From Pseudomonadota bacterium (GTDB taxonomy: Bacteria; Pseudomonadota; Alphaproteobacteria; Caulobacterales; Caulobacteraceae), in NCBI GenBank assembly GCA_018241995.1, contig JAFECT010000002.1:1-64000 (forward strand): a DNA stretch of 64,000 bases. The letters run 5' to 3'. The first letter of the stretch is position 1. Each line of letters begins with the position of its first letter. The notes under the pieces are model-generated. The model made no database searches and had not been told where the DNA came from. It was given only the letters and a program-made list of their open reading frames with translations. Both the position numbers and the translations under genes were made by a program. Positions 7,584 to 16,875 of the stretch are shown piece after piece.

Positions 7584-8810
7584 TTGGGGGCGGACATCGG
7601 CAAGGTGGTGATCGTGGGCGCGGGCCATGCCGGCGGTTCGGCCGCGGCCTTCCTGCGTCAGTTCGGTTTCCGGGGCGAGATCGTGCTGATCGGCGACGAG
7701 CCGCTGGCCCCCTATCAGCGCCCGCCCCTGTCCAAGGCCTGGCTGAAGGGCGAGGCCGACGGCGAGTCGCTGCTGCTGCGTCCGGAGAGTTTCTACGCCG
7801 AAGAAAACATCGCCCTGCGCCTCGGCGTGCGGGTGCAGCGTATCGACCGCGCCGCGCGCGAAGTCGTGCTGGAAGATGGCGAGAGGCTCAGCTTCGACGC
7901 CCTGATCCTGGCCACAGGTTCGACCGCGCGAAAACTGCCCGTTCCGGGGGCGGACGATCCGCGCGTGCTGGAGCTGCGCGACGCCGCCGACGCCGACCGG
8001 CTGAAGGCAGCCCTCAAGCCCGGTACGCGACTGGTGATCGTTGGCGCGGGCTATGTCGGGCTGGAGGTCGCGGCCTCGGCGCGCGCGCTGGGCTGCGAGG
8101 CGGTGGTGGTCGAGCGCGAGGCGCGGGTCCTCGCGCGGGTGGCCACGCCGGAACTGTCGGCCTTCTTCGAGGCCTATCACGCCTCCAAGGGCGTCGAAAT
8201 CATCACCGGCGCCCAGGCCGTCGCCATCGAGGACGCCTCGACCGTGCGGCTGGCCGACGGGCGCGCAATCTCGGGCGATGTGGTGCTGGTAGGCGTCGGC
8301 GGCGCGGCCTGCGAGGCGCTGGCGGTTTCGGCGGGCCTGACCTGTGACGGCGGGGTTCTGGTCGACGAGGCGTGCCGAACGGCCGACGAAGCCATCTGGG
8401 CCATCGGCGACTGCGCGCGCCGGCCCATCGGCCTCTATGGCCAGAGCCTGCGGCTGGAGAGCGTCCCCAATGCGCTGGAAAGCGCCAAGCGCGCCGCCTC
8501 CGCCATCGCCGGGCGGCCGCTGCCCGCGCCCGAAGTCCCGTGGTTCTGGTCCGACCAGTACGAGCTGAAGCTGCAGATCGCCGGCGTCGGCCTGTCTCCC
8601 GACCGGATCGTGACCCGCGGCGACCCTGCTTCGGCCGCCTTCGCCGTCTTCCAGCTCAAGGATGGGGCGATCCAGGCGGTGGAGGCGGTCAATGCCCCGG
8701 CCGAGTTCATGGGCGGACGCCAGATGATCGCGCGCGGCGTTCTCGTCGACGCAGACCGCCTCGCGGACGACTCAGTCCCGATGAAGGCGTTGCTGACCCC
8801 CGCGAATTAG
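7584..8810 (+). CDS. NAD(P)H-dependent ferredoxin/rubredoxin reductase (FAD)
   Basis: This 408-residue flavoprotein of the glutathione-reductase-2 type resembles putidaredoxin and rhodocoxin reductases. The FAD-binding motif near the start is VVIVGAGHAGGSAA. The active region has PYQRPPLSKAWL, and the second dinucleotide fold is VIVGAGYVGLEVAA at about residue 150. The FAD ribityl motif is AIGDCA. The C-terminal reductase domain carries WFWSDQYELKLQIAG, typical of the family. It probably passes electrons from NAD(P)H to a 2Fe-2S ferredoxin serving a P450 or dioxygenase, neither of which is visible nearby. The start is TTG at 7584 with AAGGACGA upstream. Confidence 0.88.
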   Translation: MGADIGKVVIVGAGHAGGSAAAFLRQFGFRGEIVLIGDEPLAPYQRPPLSKAWLKGEADGESLLLRPESFYAEENIALRLGVRVQRIDRAAREVVLEDGERLSFDALILATGSTARKLPVPGADDPRVLELRDAADADRLKAALKPGTRLVIVGAGYVGLEVAASARALGCEAVVVEREARVLARVATPELSAFFEAYHASKGVEIITGAQAVAIEDASTVRLADGRAISGDVVLVGVGGAACEALAVSAGLTCDGGVLVDEACRTADEAIWAIGDCARRPIGLYGQSLRLESVPNALESAKRAASAIAGRPLPAPEVPWFWSDQYELKLQIAGVGLSPDRIVTRGDPASAAFAVFQLKDGAIQAVEAVNAPAEFMGGRQMIARGVLVDADRLADDSVPMKALLTPAN

Positions 8811-9105
8811 GACGGGTTCGGACGAGTTTTCGGCCGCATAATGGCCCTGCGCCAACTATCCCCGAAAAAAGTGACAATCTGACGCGGACGCCCGCCCAAA
8901 CCGGCCAAGCTCAGCAAACCCTTTAAGTTTCCGGCTTTGCGTCCGAATTGCGGCGAACACGAGTGTATCCTTGACGCAACGCTTCCAGAAAGCGTGCCGA
9001 ATCGGGGCTGGACCTTCACAAACGTGTCGTGGTCCGTTCTATAGAGACCGAGGCGCGATGCCAGCACCGCCGGGGGGCCTGGCGCGCTCTCACCAAGGGG
9101 ACAAG
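8811..9105. promoter_or_regulatory. Leader region of the Oar-like TonB receptor
   Basis: This 295-base gap has no gene that I can support. It should hold the promoter of the large TonB-dependent receptor. TTGACG at 8971-8976 could be a -35 element, but no convincing -10 lies at the right distance. AAGGGGA just before 9106 is the ribosome site. Confidence 0.35.
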
Positions 9106-12100
9106 ATGTTCAACAGAAATTTGGCGTACGGCGCCGCGATCGCCGTTTTGGCGCTTGCCGCCGCGCCTGCGGCCTTTGCTCAATCCACCACTGGCGGCGT
9201 GTCCGGGCGCGTCACCAATGAAAGCGGCGCTCCTGTCGCCGGCGCGACCGTGACGGTGCGCCACGATCCGACGGGCACCACCACCACGACCGTCACGAAC
9301 GCCGACGGCGCCTACAGCGTGACCAACCAGCGCGTGGGCGGCCCCTACACGGTGACCGTTTCGGCCCCCGGCTTCTCTCAGGAAAACGTCCAGCTTCCGG
9401 CGGTCGGTCTCGGCGACTCGACCTCGGCCGACGTGATCCTGTTCGCGGCCGGCAAACAGGTTTCGGAAGTGGTGATCACCGCCACCCGTTCCAAGCTGGT
9501 AATGGGTCCGCAAGCCAAGGTGTCGCTGCGCGACCTGCAGGCTCTGCCGACCATCAACCGCGACGTTCGTGACGCGGCCCGCACGTCCCCGTACGTGCTG
9601 CTCGACCCGACCAACAACAACGCGATGCTGATCGGCGGCCAGAACAACCGCACCAACTCGATCACCATCGACGGCGTGAAGCAGACCGACGACTTCGGCC
9701 TGCAGGCCAACGGCTATCCGACCCAGCACTCGCCCATCTCGTTCAGCCTGGTGCAGGCGCTGACGGTCGAAGTGGCCCCCTATGACGTGCAGTACGGCTC
9801 GTTCCAGGGCGGCACGGTCAACGTGGTCACCAAGTCCGGCTCCAACGAGTTCCACGGCGAAGCGTTCTACGAAAAGCAGAACGACAAGCTGCGCGGCTCC
9901 AAGTACTTCACCCAGGATCCGGTCACCGGCGCCGACACGGTGCACAACGTCACCTCGACGTTCTCGGACCGCACCTACGGCATGACGCTGTCGGGCCCGA
10001 TCATCAAGGACAAGCTCTTCTTCGTCGTGAACTACGAGAAGGAAGACGCGCCCCAGCCGATCAACTTCGGCCCGTCGGACTCCAACGCGACCGCCAAGGT
10101 CCCGAACGTGACCTCGGCCCAGTCCGATCAGGTCCGCTCGATCATCCAGAACGTCTATCACTACGACCCGCTCAGCTGGACCGCTTCGAGCCTGCCGGTG
10201 CAGGACAAGAAGTACTTCGCCAAGCTGGACTGGAACATCAACGACAACCACCGCGCGGTCCTGGAGTACCAGAACACCGACGGCGCGGCGCTGAACTCGG
10301 TGGGCGACTCGACCTCGACGACCTCTCCGGTGCTGTCGCTGCTGTCGAAGTGGTACACCCTGGAATCCAAGCTGGCGGTGACCAAGGGCCAGATCTTCTC
10401 GCACTGGACCGACAACTTCTCGACCGAAGTGGCGATTGCCCGGAAGGACGTGGCCAACATCTCCGCGCCGCTGGCCGGTTCGGACTTCGCTCAGTTCAAG
10501 GTGTTCCTGCCTGGCACGGCCTTCAACGCCAACGGCACGCCGATCTGTACCTCGGCCTCGCCCTGCCCCTCGATCATCCTGGGGCCGGACATCTCGCGTC
10601 AGGCCAACATCCTGAGCAACCGCTCACTGCTGATGCGGTTCAAGGCTGACTACAAGCTCGGCAACCACACGATCACGGCCGGCCTCGAGAGCGAAAAGCT
10701 CGATGTCTTCAACCTGTTCGTCCAGAACGCCACCGGTCAGTACGTCTTCAACAGCCTGACCGACCTGCAAAACCGCAACGCCTTCTCGCTGACCTACGCC
10801 AACGCCGCGGACAACATCAAAGCCGACGGCGCCTCGTCGTTCAGCTTCCGGACCAACACCGCGTACATCCAGGACGAATGGCTGGTCCGTCCCGATCTGA
10901 CCATCCGTGGCGGCATCCGCTACGACTGGTGGACATCGAGCGACCACCCGAAGGAAAACCCGGCCTTCGCCACCGCCTACGGGTTCTCGAACACCAAGAA
11001 CCTGGACGGCCTGTCGATCCTGCAGCCGCGTATCGGCTTCAACTGGCGTCCGATCACCGGCCTGTCCGTCTACGGCGGCGCCGGCCTGTTCGCGGGCGGC
11101 ACGCCGAACGTGTGGATCTCGAACAACTACACCAACACCGGCAACCTGCTCGGCACCTTCACGACGAGCTGCGCCACCCCGGGTTCGGTGGCCTGTAACA
11201 GCTCGCTGCTGAACGTCGACGGCTTCAACATCGGCGCCGCCGCCAAGGCCGGCAACACCGCCAGCGCCAACGCCGGCACCGGCAACGCCAACGCGATCGC
11301 GCCGGGCTTCGAGCCCGCCTCGATCTGGAAGGAGTCGATCGGCGTCCGCTACGACACCGACCTCGACCAATGGCACCTGGGTCAGAACTGGCACTTCGGC
11401 GCCGAGTTCCTGAACTCGCAGGTCAAGAACGCCGTCTACTGGAACGACATCTACCAGCAGAAATTCCTCTGCACGTCCTCCAGCCCGGCCTCGGCCTGTA
11501 ACGGCTTCACCGCGGCTCCGGACGGCCGTCCGATCTTCGGCAACGCCCTGCCGACCGGCCAGACGCTGTACGGCTCCAACGCTCGCCTGAACAAGACGGA
11601 CGTCATCTTCCTCAACACCGACAAGGGCTTCGAGCGTCAGCTCTCGTTCTGGGTCGGCAAGGAATGGAAGGAAGGTCTGTGGCGCGGCCTGAGCGTGAAC
11701 TACTCGTTCACGCACATGCAGAACCAGGATGTCGGCTCGGGCACCAGCTCGGTGGCGACCTCCAGCTACCGCCAGACGGCCATCACCGATCCGAACGGCG
11801 CGGTGCTCGCAAATTCGAACTACCTGATCAAGAACGCCAACAAGCTGATCATCGAGTACGATCACAAGTGGTTCGGGGACAACACCACCCGGATCGGCAT
11901 CTTCGCGCAGCAGCGCACGGGCCTGCCGTTCAGCTACACCTTCCAGGATCAGGCCACGGGTTCGGGCGCCTCGACCGGCATGTTCGGCGAGAACAGCCTC
12001 TACACCACCACCAACCGTCAGCTGCTCTATGTGCCGCAAGCGGTCAACGGTGTAGTGACCTTCACCTCAGACCCGAAGGTGCAGTACGCGGCGGGCTTTA

Positions 12101-12525
12101 CCCAGGCGCAAATGGATCTGTTCAACCAGTTCCTGAACACCACCGGCCTGATCAAGTACGCCGGCAAGATCACCCCGCGGAACGCCTTCTTCTCGCGTCC
12201 CGTCGGCACGATCGACATGCACCTGGCGCAGGAGTTCCCCGCGAACTTCCTGGGTCTGCCGGACATGGGCAAGGTCGAAGCCTACATGGACATCCAGAAC
12301 CTGGGGAACCTGATCGACCCGCACTGGGGCGTGATCTCCCAGACGGGTTTCCCCTACTTCCTGAGCCCGGTCGTGGCCCGCAACTGCCAGTTCACGGCGG
12401 CGGCGTGCACCGGCGGCGTCCAGAACAAGTTCCAGTTCGACTCGTTCACCCGCAAGTTCCAGTCCTCGAACTTCGACAACGTCTCGACCTGGCAGATCAA
12501 GATCGGCATGCGCTACCGCTTCTAA
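9106..12525 (+). CDS. Oar-like TonB-dependent receptor with carboxypeptidase-regulatory domain
   Basis: This is a 1139-residue outer-membrane beta-barrel. A signal peptide covers residues 1-24 and ends in FAQ. A carboxypeptidase-regulatory-like beta domain follows at about 27-110 (GGVSGRVTNESGAPVAGATVTV). The plug domain comes next (VSLRDLQALPTINRDVRDAARTSPYV), and then a long barrel ending in an aromatic residue (MRYRF). This is the Oar/OMP-b-brl architecture used for import of large or polymeric nutrients such as peptides or glycans. The substrate cannot be read. ATG 9106 is chosen because AAGGGGA precedes it and a signal peptide follows directly. It has no operon partner and ends at a strong terminator. 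Confidence 0.9.
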   Translation: MFNRNLAYGAAIAVLALAAAPAAFAQSTTGGVSGRVTNESGAPVAGATVTVRHDPTGTTTTTVTNADGAYSVTNQRVGGPYTVTVSAPGFSQENVQLPAVGLGDSTSADVILFAAGKQVSEVVITATRSKLVMGPQAKVSLRDLQALPTINRDVRDAARTSPYVLLDPTNNNAMLIGGQNNRTNSITIDGVKQTDDFGLQANGYPTQHSPISFSLVQALTVEVAPYDVQYGSFQGGTVNVVTKSGSNEFHGEAFYEKQNDKLRGSKYFTQDPVTGADTVHNVTSTFSDRTYGMTLSGPIIKDKLFFVVNYEKEDAPQPINFGPSDSNATAKVPNVTSAQSDQVRSIIQNVYHYDPLSWTASSLPVQDKKYFAKLDWNINDNHRAVLEYQNTDGAALNSVGDSTSTTSPVLSLLSKWYTLESKLAVTKGQIFSHWTDNFSTEVAIARKDVANISAPLAGSDFAQFKVFLPGTAFNANGTPICTSASPCPSIILGPDISRQANILSNRSLLMRFKADYKLGNHTITAGLESEKLDVFNLFVQNATGQYVFNSLTDLQNRNAFSLTYANAADNIKADGASSFSFRTNTAYIQDEWLVRPDLTIRGGIRYDWWTSSDHPKENPAFATAYGFSNTKNLDGLSILQPRIGFNWRPITGLSVYGGAGLFAGGTPNVWISNNYTNTGNLLGTFTTSCATPGSVACNSSLLNVDGFNIGAAAKAGNTASANAGTGNANAIAPGFEPASIWKESIGVRYDTDLDQWHLGQNWHFGAEFLNSQVKNAVYWNDIYQQKFLCTSSSPASACNGFTAAPDGRPIFGNALPTGQTLYGSNARLNKTDVIFLNTDKGFERQLSFWVGKEWKEGLWRGLSVNYSFTHMQNQDVGSGTSSVATSSYRQTAITDPNGAVLANSNYLIKNANKLIIEYDHKWFGDNTTRIGIFAQQRTGLPFSYTFQDQATGSGASTGMFGENSLYTTTNRQLLYVPQAVNGVVTFTSDPKVQYAAGFTQAQMDLFNQFLNTTGLIKYAGKITPRNAFFSRPVGTIDMHLAQEFPANFLGLPDMGKVEAYMDIQNLGNLIDPHWGVISQTGFPYFLSPVVARNCQFTAAACTGGVQNKFQFDSFTRKFQSSNFDNVSTWQIKIGMRYRF

Positions 12526-12552
12526 GCGGCGGCCATACGGTCGATGCCTTGG

Positions 12553-12585
12553 AAGGGCGGCCCGAAAGGGCCGCCCTTCTTCTTT
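12553..12585 (+). terminator. Intrinsic terminator after the TonB receptor
   Basis: AAGGGCGGCCC (12553-12563), a GAAA loop and GGGCCGCCCTT (12568-12578) form a perfect 11-base stem followed by CTTCTTT. Confidence 0.9.
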
Positions 12586-12669
12586 GCGGCAAAGGCTTTG
12601 CTTGACCCCACCCCCGGCCGTGCCTATCTGCGCGCGCTTTCCCGGTGAGCCGGGTTCCGAAGGAGCGCC

Positions 12670-13674
12670 ATGGACCGCCTCGTTCCCGCCGAATGGTCGC
12701 CGCACCGCGCGATCTGGCTGGGCTTCCCCAGCCACGCCGACCTGTGGGTCGAGGACCTGGAGCCCGCCCAGGCCGAGGTCGCGGCCCTGGCGCGCGCCCT
12801 GGCCGGACAGGGCCGGGAGCGCGTGCGCCTGATCGCCCACGGCGAGGCGGGCGTGGCCGCCGCCCAGGCCCTGCTCGGCGATGTGGCGGGCGTGGAGATC
12901 GTCCCCGGCCGCTTCGGCGACATCTGGTTTCGCGACACCGGCCCGATCTTCGTCAAGGACGGCGGCGCTGAGCGCGCCATCGGCTTCCGCTTCAACGGTT
13001 GGGGCGGCAAGTACGTCCTGCCCCACGACGACGAGGTCGCGGGCCAGATCGCCCAGGGCGCCGGCGTCGCTCTAGAGGCCCACGACTTCATCCTGGAGGG
13101 CGGCGCGGTCGACCACGACGGCTTCGGCACGGTCCTGACCACCCGCCAGTGCCTGCTCAACGCCAACCGCAATGAAGGCTGGACCGAAACCCAGGCTGAG
13201 GCGGCCCTGGCCCACGCGCTGGGCGCCAGGAAGGTGCTGTGGCTCGGCGACGGGCTCGAGAACGACCACACCGACGGCCACGTCGACAACCTGGCCCGCT
13301 TCGTGGCGCCGGGCGTTGTGGCCTGCCCCATCGCCTTCGGAGCCGACGACCCCAACGCTCAGGTCTACGACGCCGTGGCCCGCGACCTGGCCGGCATGAG
13401 CGACGCGCGCGGCGAGAAGCTGAAGGTGATGCGCATCCCCTCGCCCGGCCGGATCGAGGACGAGGACGGAGAGGCGATCCCCGCCTCGCACATGAACTTC
13501 CTGATCGCCAACGGCGCGGTGGTCATGCCGACCTACGAGGACGAGGCGTCCGAGTTCGCGCTGCAGGCGCTGGCCGAAATCTTCCCCGACCGGCAGGTGA
13601 TCGGCCTGCCCTCCGTCGCCATCCTGACCGGCGGCGGCTCGTTCCACTGCATCAGCCAGCAGGAGCCGGCATGA
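12670..13674 (+). CDS. aguA: Agmatine deiminase
   Basis: This enzyme converts agmatine to N-carbamoylputrescine and ammonia. The 334 residues show the guanidine-modifying enzyme fold: PAEWSPHRAIWLGFP at the start, DIWFRDTGPIF, NGWGGKY, the catalytic His in NDHTDGHVDN, and the nucleophilic Cys327 in GGGSFHCISQQ close to the C-terminus. It overlaps aguB by four bases, so the two steps from agmatine to putrescine are encoded together. No arginine decarboxylase is visible to supply agmatine. Together with the enzymes at 3.3-5.7 kb it gives the organism two routes toward putrescine. Confidence 0.93.
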   Translation: MDRLVPAEWSPHRAIWLGFPSHADLWVEDLEPAQAEVAALARALAGQGRERVRLIAHGEAGVAAAQALLGDVAGVEIVPGRFGDIWFRDTGPIFVKDGGAERAIGFRFNGWGGKYVLPHDDEVAGQIAQGAGVALEAHDFILEGGAVDHDGFGTVLTTRQCLLNANRNEGWTETQAEAALAHALGARKVLWLGDGLENDHTDGHVDNLARFVAPGVVACPIAFGADDPNAQVYDAVARDLAGMSDARGEKLKVMRIPSPGRIEDEDGEAIPASHMNFLIANGAVVMPTYEDEASEFALQALAEIFPDRQVIGLPSVAILTGGGSFHCISQQEPA

Positions 13675-14540
13675 CCCGCCAGATCACCGTCGCCGCCCTG
13701 CAGTCCAGCTACGGAACCGACATCGACGCCAACATCGCCCGCACTACCGAACTGGTGCGCGAGGCCGCCGGCGCCGGCGCCCAGGTGATCCTGCCGTCGG
13801 AGCTGTTCCAGGGCCCCTATTTTTGCGTGAGCCAAGAGGAACGCTGGTTCGCCACGGCCTATGCCTGGCGCCAGCATCCCTGCGTCATCGCCATGAGCGA
13901 ACTGGCCGCCGAGCTGGGCGTGGCCATCCCCGTCTCGATCTTCGAACGCGAGGGGCCGCACTATTTCAACAGCCTGGTGATGCTGGACGCCGACGGCGCC
14001 CCGCTCGGCGTCTATCGCAAGAGCCACATCCCCGACGGGCCGGGCTATCAGGAAAAGTACTATTTCCGCCCCGGCGATACGGGCTTCCGCGTCTGGGACA
14101 CCCGCTTCGGCCGCGTCGGCGTCGGCATCTGCTGGGACCAATGGTACCCGGAGGCCGCCCGCGCCATGATGCTGATGGGGGCCGAGGTGCTGTTCTACCC
14201 GACCGCCATAGGCTCGGAGCCGCACGATCCTAGCCTCGACACCGCCCTGCCTTGGCGGCGCGCCATGCAGGGCCACGCGGTTTCCAACGTCGTTCCGGTC
14301 ATTGGCGCCAACCGCACCGGCCACGAGACCGTGACCGAGGCGGGCCAGACCTTCTATGGCTCGTCCTTTATCGCCGACCATCGCGGCGACCTAGTCTCAA
14401 GCTTCGGCCGTGATGACGAGGGTGTGCTGAGCGCGACCTTCGACCTGGATTTCCTGGCCACCCACCGCGCCGCCTGGGGCTTCTTCCGCGACCGCCGGCC
14501 GGATCTCTACGGCGCGCTCTGCCAGGGACGCCCGGCCTAG
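13671..14540 (+). CDS. aguB: N-carbamoylputrescine amidohydrolase
   Basis: This enzyme hydrolyses N-carbamoylputrescine to putrescine, carbon dioxide and ammonia. It is a 289-residue nitrilase-superfamily member with the full triad Glu44 (LPSELFQGPYF), Lys117 (YRKSHIPDGPGY) and Cys154 (GICWDQWYPEAAR). The start ATG overlaps the aguA stop (ATGA), which indicates translational coupling. The gene ends nine bases from a convergent hemolysin III gene. A longer frame that runs through aguA antisense territory is rejected. Confidence 0.93.
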   Translation: MTRQITVAALQSSYGTDIDANIARTTELVREAAGAGAQVILPSELFQGPYFCVSQEERWFATAYAWRQHPCVIAMSELAAELGVAIPVSIFEREGPHYFNSLVMLDADGAPLGVYRKSHIPDGPGYQEKYYFRPGDTGFRVWDTRFGRVGVGICWDQWYPEAARAMMLMGAEVLFYPTAIGSEPHDPSLDTALPWRRAMQGHAVSNVVPVIGANRTGHETVTEAGQTFYGSSFIADHRGDLVSSFGRDDEGVLSATFDLDFLATHRAAWGFFRDRRPDLYGALCQGRPA

Positions 14541-14549
14541 AGGCCCTCC

Positions 14550-15368
14550 TTACGTCGGAGAGACCAGCACCACGCCCAGCATCACGGCGGCGAAGTGCAG
14601 CGCCGCGCCCGCGACGACGAAGCCGTGCCAGATGGCGCGGCGGAAGCGCAGGGCCGGGTTCAGGAAGAACACCACGCCCAGGGTGTAGACGGCGCCTCCC
14701 ACGGCCAGCAGCGTCAGCGGCCCGACCGACAGGCTCAGGATCAGCGGCGTCATGACCAGCGCCCCGCCCCAGGCGAAGGCCAGGTAGATGAAGCACCAAG
14801 TCCGGTCCGAAAGGCCGTTGACGAACACCTTCGCGCCCGCGCCGGCGATGGCCAGGGCCCAGATCGCCGCCGTCAGGCCCGCAGCCTCCAGGCCGTGGAA
14901 CCGCTGGGTGGTGAAGGGGGTGCAGGACCCCGCGATCAGGAAGAAGATCGCCGCCTCGTCCAGCCGCCGCAGCAGCCGCCGGGCGGGGGACGGCCGGGTC
15001 AGATTGTAGATCGCCGAACAGGACAGCATGCCGATCAGGCACAGGGCGTAGACAGAAGTCGCCGTCGCCTGGCCGAACCGGCCCTGCATCCAGGAAGAGG
15101 CCGCCAGGAACAAACCTCCGACCAGGGCTGCGGCCAGGCCTATGCCGTGCACCCAACCGTCGGCCCGCTGTTCGGCCGGATGCGGATAGTGCTCGACCAG
15201 CTCGGACGGTTCGGGAAGGAAGGTGCGGGCCAGGAGCGTGCGAAGATACAGAGACATCCCCGAGGCAATGCGCCAGGGCGCCCGGCGTTCCCCGATGCGG
15301 TACGCAAGCGCCTGAGCCCCATCAGTCGGGGCGGCGAAATCTCGGGTCGGGGCGATCGAAGCACGCAT
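14550..15368 (-). CDS. Hemolysin III / PAQR family membrane protein
   Basis: This 272-residue protein has about seven transmembrane segments. After a soluble N-terminal arm of about 85 residues, it shows the family pattern: VHGIGLAAAL, the conserved Asp of RRLDEAAIFFLIAGS, and the late HGFVVAGAALHF with the metal-binding His pair. Bacterial members (YqfA, hemolysin III) are inner-membrane proteins of uncertain enzymatic role, possibly zinc-dependent amidohydrolases like the eukaryotic PAQR ceramidases. The start is set at ATG 15368, with GAGGGA upstream. An in-frame ATG at 15407 has no ribosome site. Confidence 0.82.
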   Translation of the reverse strand: MRASIAPTRDFAAPTDGAQALAYRIGERRAPWRIASGMSLYLRTLLARTFLPEPSELVEHYPHPAEQRADGWVHGIGLAAALVGGLFLAASSWMQGRFGQATATSVYALCLIGMLSCSAIYNLTRPSPARRLLRRLDEAAIFFLIAGSCTPFTTQRFHGLEAAGLTAAIWALAIAGAGAKVFVNGLSDRTWCFIYLAFAWGGALVMTPLILSLSVGPLTLLAVGGAVYTLGVVFFLNPALRFRRAIWHGFVVAGAALHFAAVMLGVVLVSPT

Positions 15369-15593
15369 GAATCCCTCGGGGGAAACAACCCATCTTGACG
15401 AAACCATAGGCGATATCTGTTAATACAGAGTACGCTTGCCCTGTAATGGCGTTCGTGAATACAGTTTTTACCTGCCGTTCATGTGCGTGAATTTCCGATT
15501 ACATGAATTTACTTGCCATAAACCACACTCGGCCGAGGCCTTGCGGGAGCCGCCGCATCCGCTAAACCTCCGGGCTCATCTGCAGGAGCGACC
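15369..15593. promoter_or_regulatory. AT-rich divergent intergenic region with repeated CRTGAAT sites
   Basis: This 225-base gap separates divergent genes and is much lower in GC than the rest of the window. It holds an inverted repeat TCTGT-TAAT-ACAGA at 15416-15429, AATACAG again at 15458-15464, and CGTGAAT at 15454 and 15486 with CATGAAT at 15502 (steps of 32 and 16 bases). TTCATG and CATGAA at 15478-15507 form another dyad. These look like regulator sites, but no regulator can be named. Confidence 0.45.
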
Positions 15594-15998
15594 ATGCCGG
15601 CCACGATTTCTCCCGACCTCGAAGCGGCCGTGCTCAGCGAGCTGGAGACCTATCTGGAGCGCGCCTACGCCCGTTATTCGGACTTTCAGGTCGCCGCCGC
15701 CGTGGTCGACGAGCAAGGCCGCGCCCACTACGGCGTCAACGTCGAGAACGCCGCCTACCCGCTCGGGGCCTGCGCCGAGCCGACCGCTATCGGAGCCATG
15801 GTCACCGCCGGCGGCAAGCGGGTGGCGCGCATCTATGTCACCGCGGCCAAGACCGACCAGATCACGCCCTGCGGCGGCTGCCGCCAGCGTATCGCCGAGT
15901 TCGCCGACCGAGCTTGCGAGGTCGTGGCGGTGAAGGGCGGTAAGGTGGTCTCGCGCATCACCATCGGCGAACTGCTGCCGGGCGCCTTCGTCCTCTGA
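15594..15998 (+). CDS. cdd: Cytidine deaminase
   Basis: This enzyme deaminates cytidine and deoxycytidine to uridine forms for pyrimidine salvage. The 134 residues fit the short tetrameric class. The substrate and zinc motif is NVENAAYPLGACAEPTAIG with Cys60 and the catalytic Glu62, and the second zinc pair is Cys93 and Cys96 in PCGGCRQRI. The ATG is preceded by CAGGAG. The gene stands alone, with the SOS-regulated imuA starting 86 bases downstream, so it probably has its own promoter in the AT-rich gap to the left. Confidence 0.93.
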   Translation: MPATISPDLEAAVLSELETYLERAYARYSDFQVAAAVVDEQGRAHYGVNVENAAYPLGACAEPTAIGAMVTAGGKRVARIYVTAAKTDQITPCGGCRQRIAEFADRACEVVAVKGGKVVSRITIGELLPGAFVL

Positions 15999-16048
15999 CC
16001 CTCAGCGTTCGTGCGCCGGTTGATTGACTCTCCCGTCGGATGAGAACA

Positions 16049-16063
16049 GAACAAAAAGAGAAC
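16049..16063. promoter_or_regulatory. LexA (SOS) box upstream of imuA
   Basis: GAAC-AAAAAGA-GAAC is a perfect match, on the complementary strand, to the alphaproteobacterial LexA site GTTC-N7-GTTC. It ends 20 bases before the imuA start, the normal position for repression of the mutasome cassette. Confidence 0.92.
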
Positions 16064-16083
16064 AAAAGTGTTACTCCGGCACC

Positions 16084-16875
16084 ATGTCGCTCGCCCGCGC
16101 CACATCGCTCAGCGCCCTGCGCGCCAGGCTCAGCGCCTATGAACCCGCCCTGAGGGCCGAAAGGGCTTTTCGGTTCGGGGACACACGGGTGGACGGCTGC
16201 TTCCTGGCCGGCGGACTGCCGCTGGGTTGTTGGCACGAACTGACCGGCGAAGGCATCGAGGCCGACCTGGCCACGGCGACAGCCGGGTTCGCCGCCAAGC
16301 TGGCGGCGCGCCTGGGCGAGGCGGGGCAGGCGGTGTGGATCCTCCGGCGCGACGACCTCTATGCGCCGGGCGTCGCCGAACTGGGGCTCAGGCCCGAGCG
16401 GCTGATCATGGTGCGCACGGTCAGCGAGGCGGAGACCCTGGCGGCGGTTGAGGATGCCCTTCGCACCCGCGGAGTCTCGGTGGTGATGGCCGAGGCCGAG
16501 GCCGTGGACCTGACCGCCGGGCGGCGGCTGCAGCTGGCCTGCGAGCGAGGCGGCGCCACCGCCCTGATCCTGCGCCGGCGCCTCTACGGCAAACCGTCGC
16601 GGGCGCGGGAACGGGCCGAGCCGGCGGTGGCGGCCAGCCGCTGGCGCATCGGCCCGGCCCCGTCCGAGCCCGTCAACAGCATGCCCGGCCTGGGCGCGCC
16701 ACGCTGGACGGTCGAACTGGAGCGCGCCCGCGGCGGGCGCGGAGGCAAGTGGATCATGGAAGCCAATTGGGAGGCGCAGAATGGCGCGGTTCCTTTCCGT
16801 GTGGTCACCGAACTGGCCGATCACGCGTTTCCGGCGCAGTTGCCCGAACGGGATTTCCGGCGCGCGGCCGGGTGA
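16084..16875 (+). CDS. imuA: ImuA, SOS mutasome protein (RecA/SulA-like)
   Basis: This 263-residue protein is the first member of the imuA-imuB-dnaE2 damage-inducible mutagenesis cassette. It has the degenerate RecA-like fold of the ImuA/SulA-like family. The early block AERAFRFGDTRVDGCFLAGGLPLGCWHELTGEG is in the place of a Walker A motif, and a RILRRDDLY-like strand and an ILRRRLYGK region follow. Its partners are ImuB and DnaE2, with which it performs error-prone translesion synthesis. The start at ATG 16084 is supported by the SOS box just upstream. It overlaps imuB by 95 bases in another frame. Confidence 0.92.
   Translation: MSLARATSLSALRARLSAYEPALRAERAFRFGDTRVDGCFLAGGLPLGCWHELTGEGIEADLATATAGFAAKLAARLGEAGQAVWILRRDDLYAPGVAELGLRPERLIMVRTVSEAETLAAVEDALRTRGVSVVMAEAEAVDLTAGRRLQLACERGGATALILRRRLYGKPSRARERAEPAVAASRWRIGPAPSEPVNSMPGLGAPRWTVELERARGGRGGKWIMEANWEAQNGAVPFRVVTELADHAFPAQLPERDFRRAAG

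Noticed and set aside
8971..9045. Sigma-70 promoter of the Oar-like receptor (TTGACG at 8971 or TTCACA/TATAGA at 9015-9045)
   Set aside because: Neither pair has both elements with good spacing; the second has a 19-base spacer and a weak -35.
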